Source: Vibrio renipiscarius
Lineage (GTDB): Bacteria > Pseudomonadota > Gammaproteobacteria > Enterobacterales > Vibrionaceae
Assembly: GCF_000827885.1 (NCBI RefSeq)
Contig: NZ_JTKH01000018.1
Span: forward strand, 1-62,728
Direction of reading: 5' to 3'
Length of the DNA: 62,728 nucleotides
In this document: positions 51,915 through 61,727 of the stretch, in pieces
Position numbering within the stretch: the first letter of the stretch is position 1
Layout: every line of letters begins with the position of its first letter
The notes under the pieces: generated by a model
Seen by the model: the letters and a program-made list of their open reading frames with translations, nothing else
Database searches by the model: none
Told to the model about the DNA's origin: nothing
Made by a program: the position numbers and the translations under genes

Positions 51915-52445
51915 ATGAGCAAAGAAGACATCAACGCTGATGACGATTTCGCCCTTTTTAGGGATGCAGTACAAGGCGTAAAAAAGTTGCCACAGGATAC
52001 CATAGTCCAGCAACCAACAAAAAACACTAAGCAAAAAGAAATCAAGCGAACCGCTCGAGAAAGCAGCGATGCAGAATTTTATTTCTCCGATGAGTTTGTT
52101 CCTCGGTTAAATGAAGACGGCCCCACCCGATATTCGCGTGATGATGTCTCAACTTACGAGGTGAAGCGATTACGACGTGGTGTCTACGTGCCTGACGTTT
52201 TCTTGGATATGCACGGCATGACGCAAGTGGAAGCCAAGCGAGAATTGGGCGCGATGCTTGCGTATTGCATTAAGAATGATGTGCACTGTGCCTGCGTTCT
52301 GCATGGGATTGGCAAACACATACTCAAGCAGAAAGCCCCACTTTGGCTGGCTCAGCATCCTGATGTGATGGCCTTTCACCAAGCGCCTCTTGAGTTTGGC
52401 GGGGATGGCGCCCTGTTGGTGCTATTGTCTATTCCTGAAAAGTAA
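51915..52445 (+). CDS. smrB: SmrB, Smr-domain endonuclease of collided ribosomes
   Basis: 176 residues from ATG 51915 (MSKEDINADDDF), matching E. coli SmrB in length and N-terminal pattern; the earlier frame start is rejected. The Smr domain shows FLDMHGMTQ near residue 95 and the HGIGKHILKQ loop near 133. It cleaves mRNA between collided ribosomes in E. coli. A terminator shared with flhB follows. Confidence 0.95.
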   Translation: MSKEDINADDDFALFRDAVQGVKKLPQDTIVQQPTKNTKQKEIKRTARESSDAEFYFSDEFVPRLNEDGPTRYSRDDVSTYEVKRLRRGVYVPDVFLDMHGMTQVEAKRELGAMLAYCIKNDVHCACVLHGIGKHILKQKAPLWLAQHPDVMAFHQAPLEFGGDGALLVLLSIPEK

Positions 52446-52456
52446 TGGCCGCATGA

Positions 52457-52484
52457 ATAAAAAAGGGAGTCTCGCACTCCCTTA
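52457..52484. terminator. Terminator between flhB and smrB
   Basis: AAGGGAGT and ACTCCCTT pair around CTCGC; the minus strand continues with six T. It ends the fliK-to-flhB transcript 37 bases after flhB, and weakly serves smrB. Confidence 0.88.
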
Positions 52485-52520
52485 TTTATGTGCCCAATGT
52501 TGAATTGAACTGGTGATCGA

Positions 52521-53651
52521 TTAATGACGCAAATCAGGTGGGATCGGTAAATCGGCCGTTTTGAGATTTGGTCTTTGCCCGCCGCGCTTACGATATTGCT
52601 TAAGTTGAAAAACATACGCCAGAATTTGTGCCACCGCCGTAAACAGGCCATCCGGAATTTGCTGTTCAAGCTCCGTCGAGTGATACAGTGCACGAGCTAA
52701 AGGTGGAGCCGGAACAATATAGATATTGTGCTCACGTGCCACTTCACGGATTTTCATCGCCATGTGATCAACCCCTTTCGCGACCACTATGGGCGCTCGG
52801 TCGTTTTTCTGATCATAACGCAATGCAACAGAAAAGTGCTCTGGGTTGGTGATGATGACATCCGCTTGAGGCACTTCCGCCATCATTCTTCGCTGCGCCG
52901 CCTCGCGCTGCAACATCCGAATACGGCCTTTTACTTCCGGTTTACCTTCGGTTTCCTTGTATTCGTCTTTGACCTCTTGTTTGGTCATTTTAAGCTGATT
53001 GGCGTGCTGCCAAATTTGGAACGGAATATCAATCGCGACCACGATCAAGAGTGAGCAACTGATCAACAAAACAAAGTTCAGCAGGATATCTAAAGCATGG
53101 AAGATATTTTGAGGGTAAACATCCAAACTCAGCTGAAACAAGTCTTCTTTGGCGGCATTGATCAAATAAAACGCCATTCCGGACACCAAGCCAACCTTCA
53201 AAATCGACTTAATCAACTCAACCCAGCTTTGCATGCCCACCATGCGCTTCAAGCCACTCAGAGGGTTCATTTTTGATGCTTTTGGCATGGCTGCTTCGAT
53301 CGAGAAATTGACACCGCCAACCCCAGCCGCGCCCACCAATGCCGCCACAAACAACACAGCAAGAATAATAAACAGTGGCAACATCAACGCACTGGCCGAA
53401 CCAAGAACGATATCAAACAGCTTAGGAAGGTCATAAATCTCTTCACGAGAAAGCGTAAAGAAACGCCCCATGATGTCGTACAACGCGCGCGCCAACCCCT
53501 CGCCAAACCACATTAGGGAGACTGCACCAATCACCAATACTGACACCGACGCCAACTCTTTTGACCTTGCAACCTGCCCTTTTTCTCGGGCCTGTTGCAA
53601 GCGTTTGGGCGTGGCGTCTTCGGTGCGTTCTTGACCGTCTGACTCTGCCAA
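52521..53651 (-). CDS. flhB: FlhB, substrate-specificity switch of flagellar export
   Basis: 376 residues with four membrane segments in the first 210 residues and a cytosolic FlhBc domain. The autocleavage site is at N269-P270, as numbered in Salmonella, but the motif reads NPEH instead of NPTH. It switches export from rod/hook to filament proteins. It is the last gene of the fli operon and is followed by a terminator. flhA, often the next gene in other bacteria, lies 42 kb away. Confidence 0.97.
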   Translation of the reverse strand: MAESDGQERTEDATPKRLQQAREKGQVARSKELASVSVLVIGAVSLMWFGEGLARALYDIMGRFFTLSREEIYDLPKLFDIVLGSASALMLPLFIILAVLFVAALVGAAGVGGVNFSIEAAMPKASKMNPLSGLKRMVGMQSWVELIKSILKVGLVSGMAFYLINAAKEDLFQLSLDVYPQNIFHALDILLNFVLLISCSLLIVVAIDIPFQIWQHANQLKMTKQEVKDEYKETEGKPEVKGRIRMLQREAAQRRMMAEVPQADVIITNPEHFSVALRYDQKNDRAPIVVAKGVDHMAMKIREVAREHNIYIVPAPPLARALYHSTELEQQIPDGLFTAVAQILAYVFQLKQYRKRGGQRPNLKTADLPIPPDLRH

Positions 53652-53672
53652 CTCAGTCTCCTAAGACTTTGA

Positions 53673-54455
53673 TTAACAATCTAAACGAATAAAGCGGCAA
53701 ATCTGCTGCTCACCTTGTAGCCATATCAGCTCATAGTGAGTAAATAAGCCGCCAATGATGTACCAACACAAAAGTAGACCGACGATCAGCGCGAACGTGA
53801 AACCCAATGCAAAAATGTTCAACTGAGGTGCTGCTCGGGTCATCACACCAAATGAAAGGTTGATCGTTAGCAATGCAATGATACCGGAGAGCGACATACT
53901 CAGCGCCAATTTAAACATGGTACCAAGCCAGGTGGCTAACTCGTAAAAATCGACCGCCGTTAACGATCCCACGCCAATCGGCAAAGACTTAAAGCTCATC
54001 ACGACGAGCAATAGCATTTTTAAATGGCCATCGGTCGCGAGGAAAAACATCGTCGCCAAAAACATAAATAGCTGACCAAGCAAGGGGGTATTTTGACCAT
54101 TGGCCGGATCGACCATGGAGGCAAAACCCAAGCTCGATTGCATCCCCAAGATTTGACCCAAAATCACGAAGATCTGAATCATAAATTGAGTCACCGTGCC
54201 CATCGCAATACCAATCACGATTTGCTCGAACGTCACCACAAAACCCTCAAACGAGAGTAACGCGATCGTATCGGGTACTTTTGGTACGGCTGGCATAACG
54301 GCAAACGTAATGGCGAGACCAAGATAGAGCCGCACGCGCGTTGGTACAAAGCGTGCGCCCGTGACCGTCATCACCATCAGCATTGCGGCGATACGGGTGT
54401 AGGGCCAAAAGTAATTGGCGATCCAATCGAGAATGACATTAGCTGGGTATTCCAT
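53673..54455 (-). CDS. fliR: FliR, export-gate membrane protein
   Basis: 260 residues with about six hydrophobic segments, from ILDWIANYFWPYTRIAAMLMV to the C-terminal ALIVGLLLCWYIIGGLF. The family signature region LGMQSSLGFASMVDPANGQ is present at about residue 105. One copy joins five FliP and four FliQ in the export gate. It lies 8 bases after fliQ and 21 before flhB. Confidence 0.96.
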   Translation of the reverse strand: MEYPANVILDWIANYFWPYTRIAAMLMVMTVTGARFVPTRVRLYLGLAITFAVMPAVPKVPDTIALLSFEGFVVTFEQIVIGIAMGTVTQFMIQIFVILGQILGMQSSLGFASMVDPANGQNTPLLGQLFMFLATMFFLATDGHLKMLLLVVMSFKSLPIGVGSLTAVDFYELATWLGTMFKLALSMSLSGIIALLTINLSFGVMTRAAPQLNIFALGFTFALIVGLLLCWYIIGGLFTHYELIWLQGEQQICRFIRLDC

Positions 54456-54463
54456 TGCGCCTC

Positions 54464-54733
54464 TTAGTACAGCACGAGAGGCAGACGCTCAATGATCGAA
54501 TAAAAATACTCGGTCATCATTTGCGTCATCATATGAGCAAAGAACATCAAGGCCAGTAAGGTAATCACCAGACGCGGTAAAAAACTCAGTGTCTGTTCAT
54601 TGATCGAGGTCGCGGCTTGGAAAATCGCCACCACTAAGCCCACCAATAAACTTGGGATTACAATGGCGCACACCATAATCAAGACCATCCACAGAGCATC
54701 TCGAAACAGTTCGACAAACATTTCAGGTGTCAT
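54464..54733 (-). CDS. fliQ: FliQ, export-gate membrane protein
   Basis: 89 residues with two hydrophobic hairpin helices (MVLIMVCAIVIPSLLVGLVV and FLPRLVITLLALMFFAHMM) and the conserved FQAATSINEQTLSFLP between them. Typical FliQ length. Between fliP (12-base gap) and fliR. Confidence 0.96.
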   Translation of the reverse strand: MTPEMFVELFRDALWMVLIMVCAIVIPSLLVGLVVAIFQAATSINEQTLSFLPRLVITLLALMFFAHMMTQMMTEYFYSIIERLPLVLY

Positions 54734-54745
54734 GCGTCTCTCCCG

Positions 54746-55621
54746 TCACAAAGCAAAGCTGCCGGCTAAGGTTGAGAGAATTAAATTCCACCCATCCACC
54801 AGCACAAACAGCATCAATTTAAACGGTAACGAGACAATCATCGGCGAGAGCATCATCATACCCATCGCCATTAACACCGATGCCACCACCAAGTCGATAA
54901 TCAAGAACGGCAGAAACAGCATAAAGCCGATTTGGAACGCCGTTTTCAGCTCTGATGTGATAAAAGCAGGGATCAACACCGCCATTGAAACCTCTTCTGG
55001 CGCGGTTGCACTTGAGCCAGAAATATTAACGAACGTCTCTAAATCTTTTACTCGTGTTTGCTTAAGCATGAAATCTTTCATTGGCGCTTGCGCCAAATCA
55101 AACGCTTGGCGAGCGGAGACTTGTTCGTTGATGTAGGGCTGAATTGCCGTGTCATTAATTTTATTCAACACCGGCGACATGATAAAAAAGGTCAGAAACA
55201 TCGCGATACCAATAATCACTTGGTTAGACGGTGTTTGCTGCAAACCCATCGCCTGTCGCAAGATGGACATCACGACCACAATTCGGGTGAAGGAGGTCAT
55301 CAAGATAACCATGGCTGGCAAAAAGCCAAGCATGGTCATCAAAGCTAGAATCTGCAAATTGACGGAGTAGTCTTCGGTGCCATTGGCGTTGGTCGTCACG
55401 GTAAACGCGGGGATCCCTCCGGTGCCAGAACCGGAAATCATGCTGCTCGATAATGTACGCGCTGCACCTTGCTCTTGTTCCATTGCGGAAACCGTGACCG
55501 ACGGCCCAGCCACTGCGCCATTCATTGACGAGTCTGATTCTTGTGAGGCGTTAGCAAAGGTCGAAACAAACGCCAGCACAATCATGCATATCCATAAGGA
55601 TAAACGATTATTTTTTATCAT
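54746..55621 (-). CDS. fliP: FliP, export-gate membrane protein
   Basis: 291 residues with a cleavable signal peptide ([17 protein letters not shown]) and about four membrane segments; conserved [21 protein letters not shown] near residue 120 (partly quoted) and [20 protein letters not shown] near 230. Core of the FliPQR gate. Its start overlaps fliO by 14 bases. Confidence 0.96.
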   Translation of the reverse strand: MIKNNRLSLWICMIVLAFVSTFANASQESDSSMNGAVAGPSVTVSAMEQEQGAARTLSSSMISGSGTGGIPAFTVTTNANGTEDYSVNLQILALMTMLGFLPAMVILMTSFTRIVVVMSILRQAMGLQQTPSNQVIIGIAMFLTFFIMSPVLNKINDTAIQPYINEQVSARQAFDLAQAPMKDFMLKQTRVKDLETFVNISGSSATAPEEVSMAVLIPAFITSELKTAFQIGFMLFLPFLIIDLVVASVLMAMGMMMLSPMIVSLPFKLMLFVLVDGWNLILSTLAGSFAL

Positions 55622-56000
55622 TCTTTTTTAACAGCTGAGTCAGTTGATTTGCAAACGGACTGGAAGCCAATTCCTCTTGAGACAACGGTTTTTCCAGCTT
55701 AGAGATCAATTGGATTGATTGTGGCGTCACCCCAACCAGAAATTGCTCTTCTCCCGCTTGGACAATCAAAATACGCTCACGCGTCCCCACCGCAACCTGA
55801 CGAACCACATTTAAGCCTTTTTGATTCGTCATGGATGGTACGCGCAGGCGTTTTAGCATCCAAGCCATCAAAAGAATCAGGGCAATAACGAACAAAAGCG
55901 ACCCAAACGTGGTCGCCCAATCAACTTGGCTAGACGGCGCGAAACTCGCGCCAAATGCCGATGGTGAAAGCAGTAATAGCCAGTATAAATTCGGCTTCAT
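55608..56000 (-). CDS. fliO: FliO, assembly factor for FliP
   Basis: 130 residues: signal-like N-terminus, one membrane segment ([19 protein letters not shown]), then a basic cytosolic domain ([19 protein letters not shown], about residues 65-85). FliO helps FliP oligomers form in the membrane. Overlaps fliP and lies 3 bases after fliN. Confidence 0.93.
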   Translation of the reverse strand: MKPNLYWLLLLSPSAFGASFAPSSQVDWATTFGSLLFVIALILLMAWMLKRLRVPSMTNQKGLNVVRQVAVGTRERILIVQAGEEQFLVGVTPQSIQLISKLEKPLSQEELASSPFANQLTQLLKKNDKK

Positions 56001-56003
56001 ACG

Positions 56004-56414
56004 CTACCTTAGCTTCTTAATTCGCTCGGTTTGGCTAATCACATCCGTTAATCGAATACCAAACTTATCGTTCACGACGACCACTTCGCCGTGGGCAATC
56101 AGCGTACCGTTCACCAATACATCCAGCGATTCGCCCGCTAAACGCTCTAATTCAACCACAGAACCTTGATTCAATTGCAGTAGGTTACGAATGCTAATTT
56201 GCGATCGGCCAACTTCCATTGAGATGGTCACCGGAATATCTAAAATGGTATCAAGCTTACGGCGCTCATCATCCGAGATCGGGGATGACGTATCTTTCAG
56301 TTCGTCGAACTGCGCAGACATCACTTCATTCACATCAATATTGGGGGCGCTAGGATCTTCACCTAATGCCGCCGCCCATTCATCAGCTAGTCTTTGGTCG
56401 TCACTGATTTCCAT
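56004..56414 (-). CDS. fliN: FliN, C-ring switch protein
   Basis: 136 residues: an acidic N-terminal tail and the SpoA-type C-terminal domain (DIPVTISMEVGRSQISIRNLL ... VNDKFGIRLTDVIS; partly quoted). It forms the lower C-ring with FliM and takes part in FliH docking. 26 bases after fliM. Confidence 0.96.
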   Translation of the reverse strand: MEISDDQRLADEWAAALGEDPSAPNIDVNEVMSAQFDELKDTSSPISDDERRKLDTILDIPVTISMEVGRSQISIRNLLQLNQGSVVELERLAGESLDVLVNGTLIAHGEVVVVNDKFGIRLTDVISQTERIKKLR

Positions 56415-56440
56415 AACTAAATACCTATTTATGTTTCGTT

Positions 56441-57487
56441 TTAATCTTCAATATCGCCATCATCACGTTCTAAATCGGAAATGACATCTTTTCCAAGAAA
56501 CGCGATATCGGTTTTCACCACATCGGGACGCTTAATTTTTTCTGATACTTGGACGGCCAGTTTTTCACCGGAGCGGCCCATTTTCACGCGATAAGTCGGT
56601 AAATCTTCGACAAACATAACCGCATGTTCCGGCATATTAATCGGAATGATATCGCCAACTTGTAGCTCCATCAGATCGCGTAATGAAATGTCTTTTTCAA
56701 GCAAATCAACACGGAAGTTCACCGGGACATCCATGATCTCTTCACGCAAAGCGCTACTCCAGCGCACATCGGTTTCCATTTTATCCGATTGAACACCCGC
56801 ATCGAGCAATTCACGGATAGGTTCTACCATGGAATATGGCATCACCATATGGAAGTCACCGCCACCACCGTCCACTTCAATGTGGAAGGAGCTCACAACG
56901 ATCACCTCTGTTGGGCTCACAATGTTCGCCATGCTCGGGTTAACTTCGGAATCGAGGTATTCAAACTCAACCCCCATCACGGGAGACCACGCTTCTTTAT
57001 AATCTTCAAATACAATTTTGAGCAATAGCTGAATAATGCGTCGCTCAGTGGGCGTAAATTCACGCCCTTCTATGCGCGCATGGAAACGGCCATCACCACC
57101 GAAGAAGTTTTCCACCAAAATAAACACCAAACGCGCTTCCATGGTGATCAGCGATGTCCCTTTTAAAGGTCTAAAGCGCACCATGTTCAAACTGGTTGGA
57201 ACGTACAAGGTATTTTGGTATTCACCAAACTTCATCATCTGCACACCGTTGATCGAAACCTCAGCGGTTTTTCGCAACATGTTGAACAGACTGATTCGCA
57301 TATGGCGGGCAAAACGCTCGTTAATCAATTCAAGCGTTGGCATTCGTCCACGAACGATACGGTCTTGTGACGAGAAATCGAAGTCTACCGCATCACTGTC
57401 AATAATGATGTCATCATCGACATCATCGACATCATCGACACCGTGTAAGAGCGCATCAATTTCGTCTTGGCTTAATAGATCGGTCAC
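56441..57487 (-). CDS. fliM: FliM, C-ring switch protein and CheY-P target
   Basis: 348 residues. N-terminal CheY-binding motif LSQDEIDALL at 5-14, then an acidic microsatellite-coded run (VDDVDDVDDD), the CheC-like middle domain with LEGREFTPTER-type contact (RIEGREFTPTERR), and the C-terminal SpoA domain. It changes the direction of rotation when CheY-P binds. Between fliL (8-base gap) and fliN. Confidence 0.97.
   Translation of the reverse strand: MTDLLSQDEIDALLHGVDDVDDVDDDIIIDSDAVDFDFSSQDRIVRGRMPTLELINERFARHMRISLFNMLRKTAEVSINGVQMMKFGEYQNTLYVPTSLNMVRFRPLKGTSLITMEARLVFILVENFFGGDGRFHARIEGREFTPTERRIIQLLLKIVFEDYKEAWSPVMGVEFEYLDSEVNPSMANIVSPTEVIVVSSFHIEVDGGGGDFHMVMPYSMVEPIRELLDAGVQSDKMETDVRWSSALREEIMDVPVNFRVDLLEKDISLRDLMELQVGDIIPINMPEHAVMFVEDLPTYRVKMGRSGEKLAVQVSEKIKRPDVVKTDIAFLGKDVISDLERDDGDIED
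57412..57438 (-). repeat. Nine-base tandem repeat in fliM
   Basis: Three perfect copies of catcatcga (plus strand) encode DDV repeats directly behind the CheY-binding helix. Frame-preserving and potentially variable in length. Confidence 0.85.
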
Positions 57488-57495
57488 ACTAATTC

Positions 57496-57993
57496 CTACT
57501 GGATAACAAAATCAGTAAACAATACCCGCTCAATGACGGGGTCGCCTACCGCACGAGTTAAACTCGCTTTAATATCATTGGTTGCTTTTTTACGCAGCTC
57601 CACTCGACCGGTCGCACTGCGTAATTGCTCAACCGTTGCCGAAGCAAAGGTACTGAGTAAGGTGCTTTCAATTAATGGTGAATGATAACGTGCCAAGTTT
57701 TCATTTTCTAAACCGCGAACCATCAATTGAACATTAATCTGAACCAAGCGGTCTTTTTTCTCGCCCAGCACATTAAATAAAAAAGGCTGAATGATATTTA
57801 CGTAAGCTATCGGAGCTTCCAACGCTTCCGCGCTGAGTGGCGCGGTTTGTGGCGAAGGGCGTGAATCATTCTTGCCCATTAAGACAAAAGCCGCACTCAC
57901 GCAACCGAGCAACAATACGAACACAGCAACCATTATGATAATGAGCTTTTTTTTGCTCTTAGGTGCGGTGTTGTCTACTTCTTCTACTGCCAT
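57496..57993 (-). CDS. fliL: FliL, basal-body protein around the stator
   Basis: 165 residues: short cytosolic tail, one membrane segment (LIIIMVAVFVLLLGCVSAAFV, about 17-37; one residue over-split here), and a periplasmic stomatin-like domain ending VIERVLFTDFVIQ. It supports stator activity in Vibrio. 49 bases after fliK. Confidence 0.95.
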   Translation of the reverse strand: MAVEEVDNTAPKSKKKLIIIMVAVFVLLLGCVSAAFVLMGKNDSRPSPQTAPLSAEALEAPIAYVNIIQPFLFNVLGEKKDRLVQINVQLMVRGLENENLARYHSPLIESTLLSTFASATVEQLRSATGRVELRKKATNDIKASLTRAVGDPVIERVLFTDFVIQ

Positions 57994-58042
57994 AATCTCA
58001 CGTTCTCTAACGATTCAATTCATTCATTTACGACGGCCTAGT

Positions 58043-59770
58043 TTAAGCGTAATAACTGATTCCATCACGCTTTGAGGCCACATTTAAATCAAGTTTAACG
58101 TCAGGTTCAAGGTTTTCTTCCCCTGTCGGCGACGACTCGTCGTTTCCACGTCCAGAACCGCTTTCATTCGATGCCGCGTAACGGTTTTGCTGCTGCCCTG
58201 AAGCCTGTTGTTGTACTGATGTGTCGGCTAATTGCACACCTTGCTGCGCCAACATTTCTCTTAAACGAGGCATGGCTTGTTCCACAATCTCGCGCGCTTG
58301 TGAGTTCGCGACAGTAAAGTGCACACTGGTGTTATCGCCATTCATATTCATGCGAATTTGCATTCGACCAAGCTCAGGCGGATCAAGGCGAATATCAATG
58401 TTTTTTAGGTTTTTCGACAGCATCATTTGAACCCGCTCTGCCACCTGCTCACTGGCCATTTCCCGATTGAGCGGCAGTGCCGGTTGTTGAGCGATTTGCT
58501 CTGGGCGTATCACGTTATTCACACCAGTCGCCTGACCTAATTGCTGCGCTAGCGCCGCCTCGATACCAACGGGTTGTTGACCATCCGCTGGTGATAACGA
58601 GCCCGCTGCGGCAACGCCTTTCAGTCCCATTGCCGCTTGCATCATTTGCTCAGCTTGCACTGCACTGGTGACGGATGGGCTCACCGAAGGTGGCACGGTT
58701 TGTAACAATTGTGACGCTGAAAGATTCATGGCGTCAGCGGGTATTAACGGCGCTGAATTTGTCGCGTTTGCATGACTGGCCACTTGAGATGCCGACGCAG
58801 CATTTGGCGCTGCGCTTTGCGCTTGTCCCAATGCAGTGGCGATTGCGGATGTCGAAGCACCTCCGCCCTTGAGTACCAACTCTTCTTTGATGGGTTTGGC
58901 AGCGTCCGTCACGACGTTCGTTTGGCTACCCCACGCAATGGCCGTCTCTTCTGGCGTTTCTTTTGTCGCGATAACCGACTCATCTGATGCCATGGACGCT
59001 ACGCGCTCCGTTTCGACCAGTGGCTGAGCTTGGCTATCCGCCGATGCGGAGACCAAGCCAGTCAACTCGCCATTGGCATTCAAGACCGTTTGAGGATCAC
59101 TCACCTCATCACTTAACGGATCAACATTCATGGACAACGATGCATCGGCAAGCTCTGACGGCATAATCGTTGACGACATAGCATTTGACGACTCAGCCTC
59201 AGCCTGAACGGACATTAACGGTGATGAGGTTTTTCCCTCTGCCGCCAACATAGCTGTATCTTGCAGTGGCAAGTCATTGCCGTTTTTCGTTTGTAATGAT
59301 TTAACCGACTGATCTAAGCGGCCAAGAAACTGCTCATTTTCGGCCATCGACTGCTCGACTTGTGCCGATTTTTCGTTTGGTTGTTCCTGCAATGCTTGCT
59401 GTGCATTGACACCACCACTCAGTTCGTGAGCGCCAGCGTCTTCAAGTTGATTCTCTGCAAGGGGGGCTTGGTGACCTTCAACACGCTCACCGTCAAGTAA
59501 GACCTCCGCACCGTGATCATCCGATAACTCGACAACATCGCTTTGCTCTGCGGATGCTTCGGCTAATGCGCTCTTTGCCTCTTGCGTACTAGTGTCATTT
59601 AGAACCGTTTCCGTGTCCTGTTCACCCTGGATAAAAGCCGTCAACTTAGCAAAAAAACCATCGTCCTCACTCGCCTCTATCGCGGCGTTCTGACCTTCGA
59701 TTGAGCCTTTGCTGACTTTGCTCACTTCGGTTGATGAGGATAAATTTACATTCATTATTCGCTGACTCAC
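58043..59770 (-). CDS. fliK: FliK, hook-length ruler
   Basis: 575 residues. A long, low-complexity, Ala/Ser/Glu/Gln-rich ruler region (about 1-430) and the C-terminal hook-length domain (about 440-540; DIRLDPPELGRMQIRM, REIVEQAMPRLREMLAQQGV). It is secreted during hook growth and triggers the FlhB switch. It is preceded by 190 bases with a sigma-54 promoter, so it probably starts a separate fliK-flhB transcript. Confidence 0.95.
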   Translation of the reverse strand: MSQRIMNVNLSSSTEVSKVSKGSIEGQNAAIEASEDDGFFAKLTAFIQGEQDTETVLNDTSTQEAKSALAEASAEQSDVVELSDDHGAEVLLDGERVEGHQAPLAENQLEDAGAHELSGGVNAQQALQEQPNEKSAQVEQSMAENEQFLGRLDQSVKSLQTKNGNDLPLQDTAMLAAEGKTSSPLMSVQAEAESSNAMSSTIMPSELADASLSMNVDPLSDEVSDPQTVLNANGELTGLVSASADSQAQPLVETERVASMASDESVIATKETPEETAIAWGSQTNVVTDAAKPIKEELVLKGGGASTSAIATALGQAQSAAPNAASASQVASHANATNSAPLIPADAMNLSASQLLQTVPPSVSPSVTSAVQAEQMMQAAMGLKGVAAAGSLSPADGQQPVGIEAALAQQLGQATGVNNVIRPEQIAQQPALPLNREMASEQVAERVQMMLSKNLKNIDIRLDPPELGRMQIRMNMNGDNTSVHFTVANSQAREIVEQAMPRLREMLAQQGVQLADTSVQQQASGQQQNRYAASNESGSGRGNDESSPTGEENLEPDVKLDLNVASKRDGISYYA

Positions 59771-59896
59771 TCTCGGCTAACATACACGCATATAACAATA
59801 ACAAGCGAGTGCGAGATACCGTCAAACATCGAGATTAGACAAGTATTCACAATGGCTTAATGGCTAAAATAGCCGTAGGTTTACAACCGATTAGAA

Positions 59897-59912
59897 AGCA
59901 AGATACGCGCCA
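59897..59912 (-). promoter_or_regulatory. Sigma-54 promoter of fliK
   Basis: On the minus strand TGGCGCGTATCTTGCT has TGGC-CG at -24 and TTGC at -12 with correct spacing. Predicted start near 59886, leaving about 115 bases of leader before fliK. A GGCTATTTTAGCC inverted repeat (59862-59874) lies in the leader and may bind a regulator such as FlrC or form a hairpin. Confidence 0.82.
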
Positions 59913-59960
59913 GATATACAGAATCTACTTGGCAAAAGGGAGCGATAACTAAAACGATAA

Positions 59961-60398
59961 CTAAAGAGAACGACGGGCGTACAACAAGGTTGAAAACTCA
60001 TCCATCTGTTTTTGTTCACGGATGTTTTCTAGGCGCTGCTTCTCTTTTTGTTTTTTCTCAATCATCCATTCGTACGAACGGCGTTGCTTACGACACTCCA
60101 GCCAGTGCATTTCGCAGTTATCCACTTGCCCCTTAAAGTGTGACTCCGCTTGTTTTTGCTTCGACAATGTATTGTCGAGCGTGGTCAAAAAACGATTCAA
60201 GTGAGTGTACTGGCTGGCGGTTAAGCCTTGTTTACCGCGGTCAATTAACTGCTGACAGTAATCAAGGCGGTACTTTTCGATTTGTTCGAGCTGTTGATAA
60301 TAACCATGCAATTCGCTGCGCGCTTGATTCAGCGCCAACACCGCTTGGTTTTCTCGCTCTTTCACTTGCTCAACCAAAAATTCTAATGCGTTATTCAT
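59961..60398 (-). CDS. fliJ: FliJ, export chaperone/ATPase stalk
   Basis: 145 residues, charged and almost wholly coiled coil (LEFLVEQVKERENQAVLALNQ at the start). FliJ sits in the centre of the FliI hexamer and escorts chaperones to FlhA. It lies 6 bases after fliI and ends the upstream transcription unit. Confidence 0.94.
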   Translation of the reverse strand: MNNALEFLVEQVKERENQAVLALNQARSELHGYYQQLEQIEKYRLDYCQQLIDRGKQGLTASQYTHLNRFLTTLDNTLSKQKQAESHFKGQVDNCEMHWLECRKQRRSYEWMIEKKQKEKQRLENIREQKQMDEFSTLLYARRSL

Positions 60399-60404
60399 GG
60401 GTTA

Positions 60405-61727
60405 TTAGTCTCCTTTGAGTAAGCGGCCAAGCATGTTGACACACATATCATAAGGCACGCTTTCTTTCATCGTCTGCTGCAAGAAAGCATCAAGCTTAGG
60501 CTTTAAGGTAAACGCGGCATCAATCGCCGGATCGGTGCCCGGTTTATACGCACCAATCGAAACCAAATCTTGATTTTTACGGCAAATAGACAGCACCTGA
60601 CGGACCGCTTTCGACATTAAGAGATGTTCATCTGTCGTGATTTGTGGCATCACGCGACTGACGGATTTTTCCACATCAATCGCAGGGTAATGACCGGCAT
60701 CGGCCATTTCACGCGATAACACAACGTGACCATCCAAAATGGCTCGTGAAGCATCCGCAATTGGGTCTTGTAAGTCATCACCTTCGGTTAAGACGGTAAA
60801 AAAGGCCGTAATGGAACCTTGCTCTGGGCTGCCGTTACCAGCACGTTCAACCAAAGCAGGCAGCTTGGCAAATACCGACGGCGGATAACCTTTGGTGGCC
60901 GGTGGTTCGCCAACCGATAAGGCAATTTCACGCTGCGCTTGGGCAAAACGAGTCAATGAATCCATCAGCAATAAGACATCTAAGCCTTGGTCACGAAAGT
61001 ACTCCGCAATCGTGAGCGCCGTTTGACAACCTTTCAGGCGCATCAATGGTGATGAATCCGCGGGCGCCGCAACCACGACCGAACGCTGTCGGCCATCAAC
61101 CCCTAAAATTTCTTCAATAAATTCTTTTACTTCGCGGCCACGCTCACCAATCAATCCCACGACAACCACTTGTGCGGTCGTTCCTCGCGTCATCATTCCA
61201 AGCGTCACCGACTTACCCACACCAGAGCCGGCAAAAAGGCCAATACGCTGCCCTTTTCCGACGGTCAATAAACCGTTAATCGCTTTTAGACCCACATCCA
61301 GCGGTTCTGTGATCGGCTTGCGTGACAGTGGGTTGATCGGCTGAGCATTAAATGAAGCGCGTTTTTCCGTGTAGATTGGCCCCAAACCATCGAGTGGATT
61401 GCCAACACCATCAATAACGCGGCCGAGCAGCTCCATTCCGACAGCCAAACCAGTTTCGCTGGTGAGCGGGGTTACTTTTGCCCCAGGCATGACGCCGGTG
61501 ATCTGCTCACTCGGCATGAGAAAGAGGTTATCCCCTGAAAAGCCGACGACTTCCGCTTCCATTTCACCTTGCATGGTCTCAACCGTGCACAAGCTACCGA
61601 TAGGGGCTCGGCATCCTGTCGCTTCTAACGTCAGGCCCACGACGCGCACTAACTTGCCCGACGCAACAGGACGACAAGTCAATCCTTTCGTTTTATATTG
61701 AGAGAGGCGTTCCGCCAGTGGTAACAC
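60405..61727 (-). CDS. fliI: FliI, export ATPase
   Basis: 440 residues. Walker [14 protein letters not shown] near residue 170, catalytic [16 protein letters not shown] near 190 and Walker [15 protein letters not shown] near 255, all as in F1-type/FliI ATPases. It unfolds or releases substrates at the export gate with FliH and FliJ. Its start touches the fliH stop (1-base overlap). Confidence 0.97.
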   Translation of the reverse strand: MLPLAERLSQYKTKGLTCRPVASGKLVRVVGLTLEATGCRAPIGSLCTVETMQGEMEAEVVGFSGDNLFLMPSEQITGVMPGAKVTPLTSETGLAVGMELLGRVIDGVGNPLDGLGPIYTEKRASFNAQPINPLSRKPITEPLDVGLKAINGLLTVGKGQRIGLFAGSGVGKSVTLGMMTRGTTAQVVVVGLIGERGREVKEFIEEILGVDGRQRSVVVAAPADSSPLMRLKGCQTALTIAEYFRDQGLDVLLLMDSLTRFAQAQREIALSVGEPPATKGYPPSVFAKLPALVERAGNGSPEQGSITAFFTVLTEGDDLQDPIADASRAILDGHVVLSREMADAGHYPAIDVEKSVSRVMPQITTDEHLLMSKAVRQVLSICRKNQDLVSIGAYKPGTDPAIDAAFTLKPKLDAFLQQTMKESVPYDMCVNMLGRLLKGD

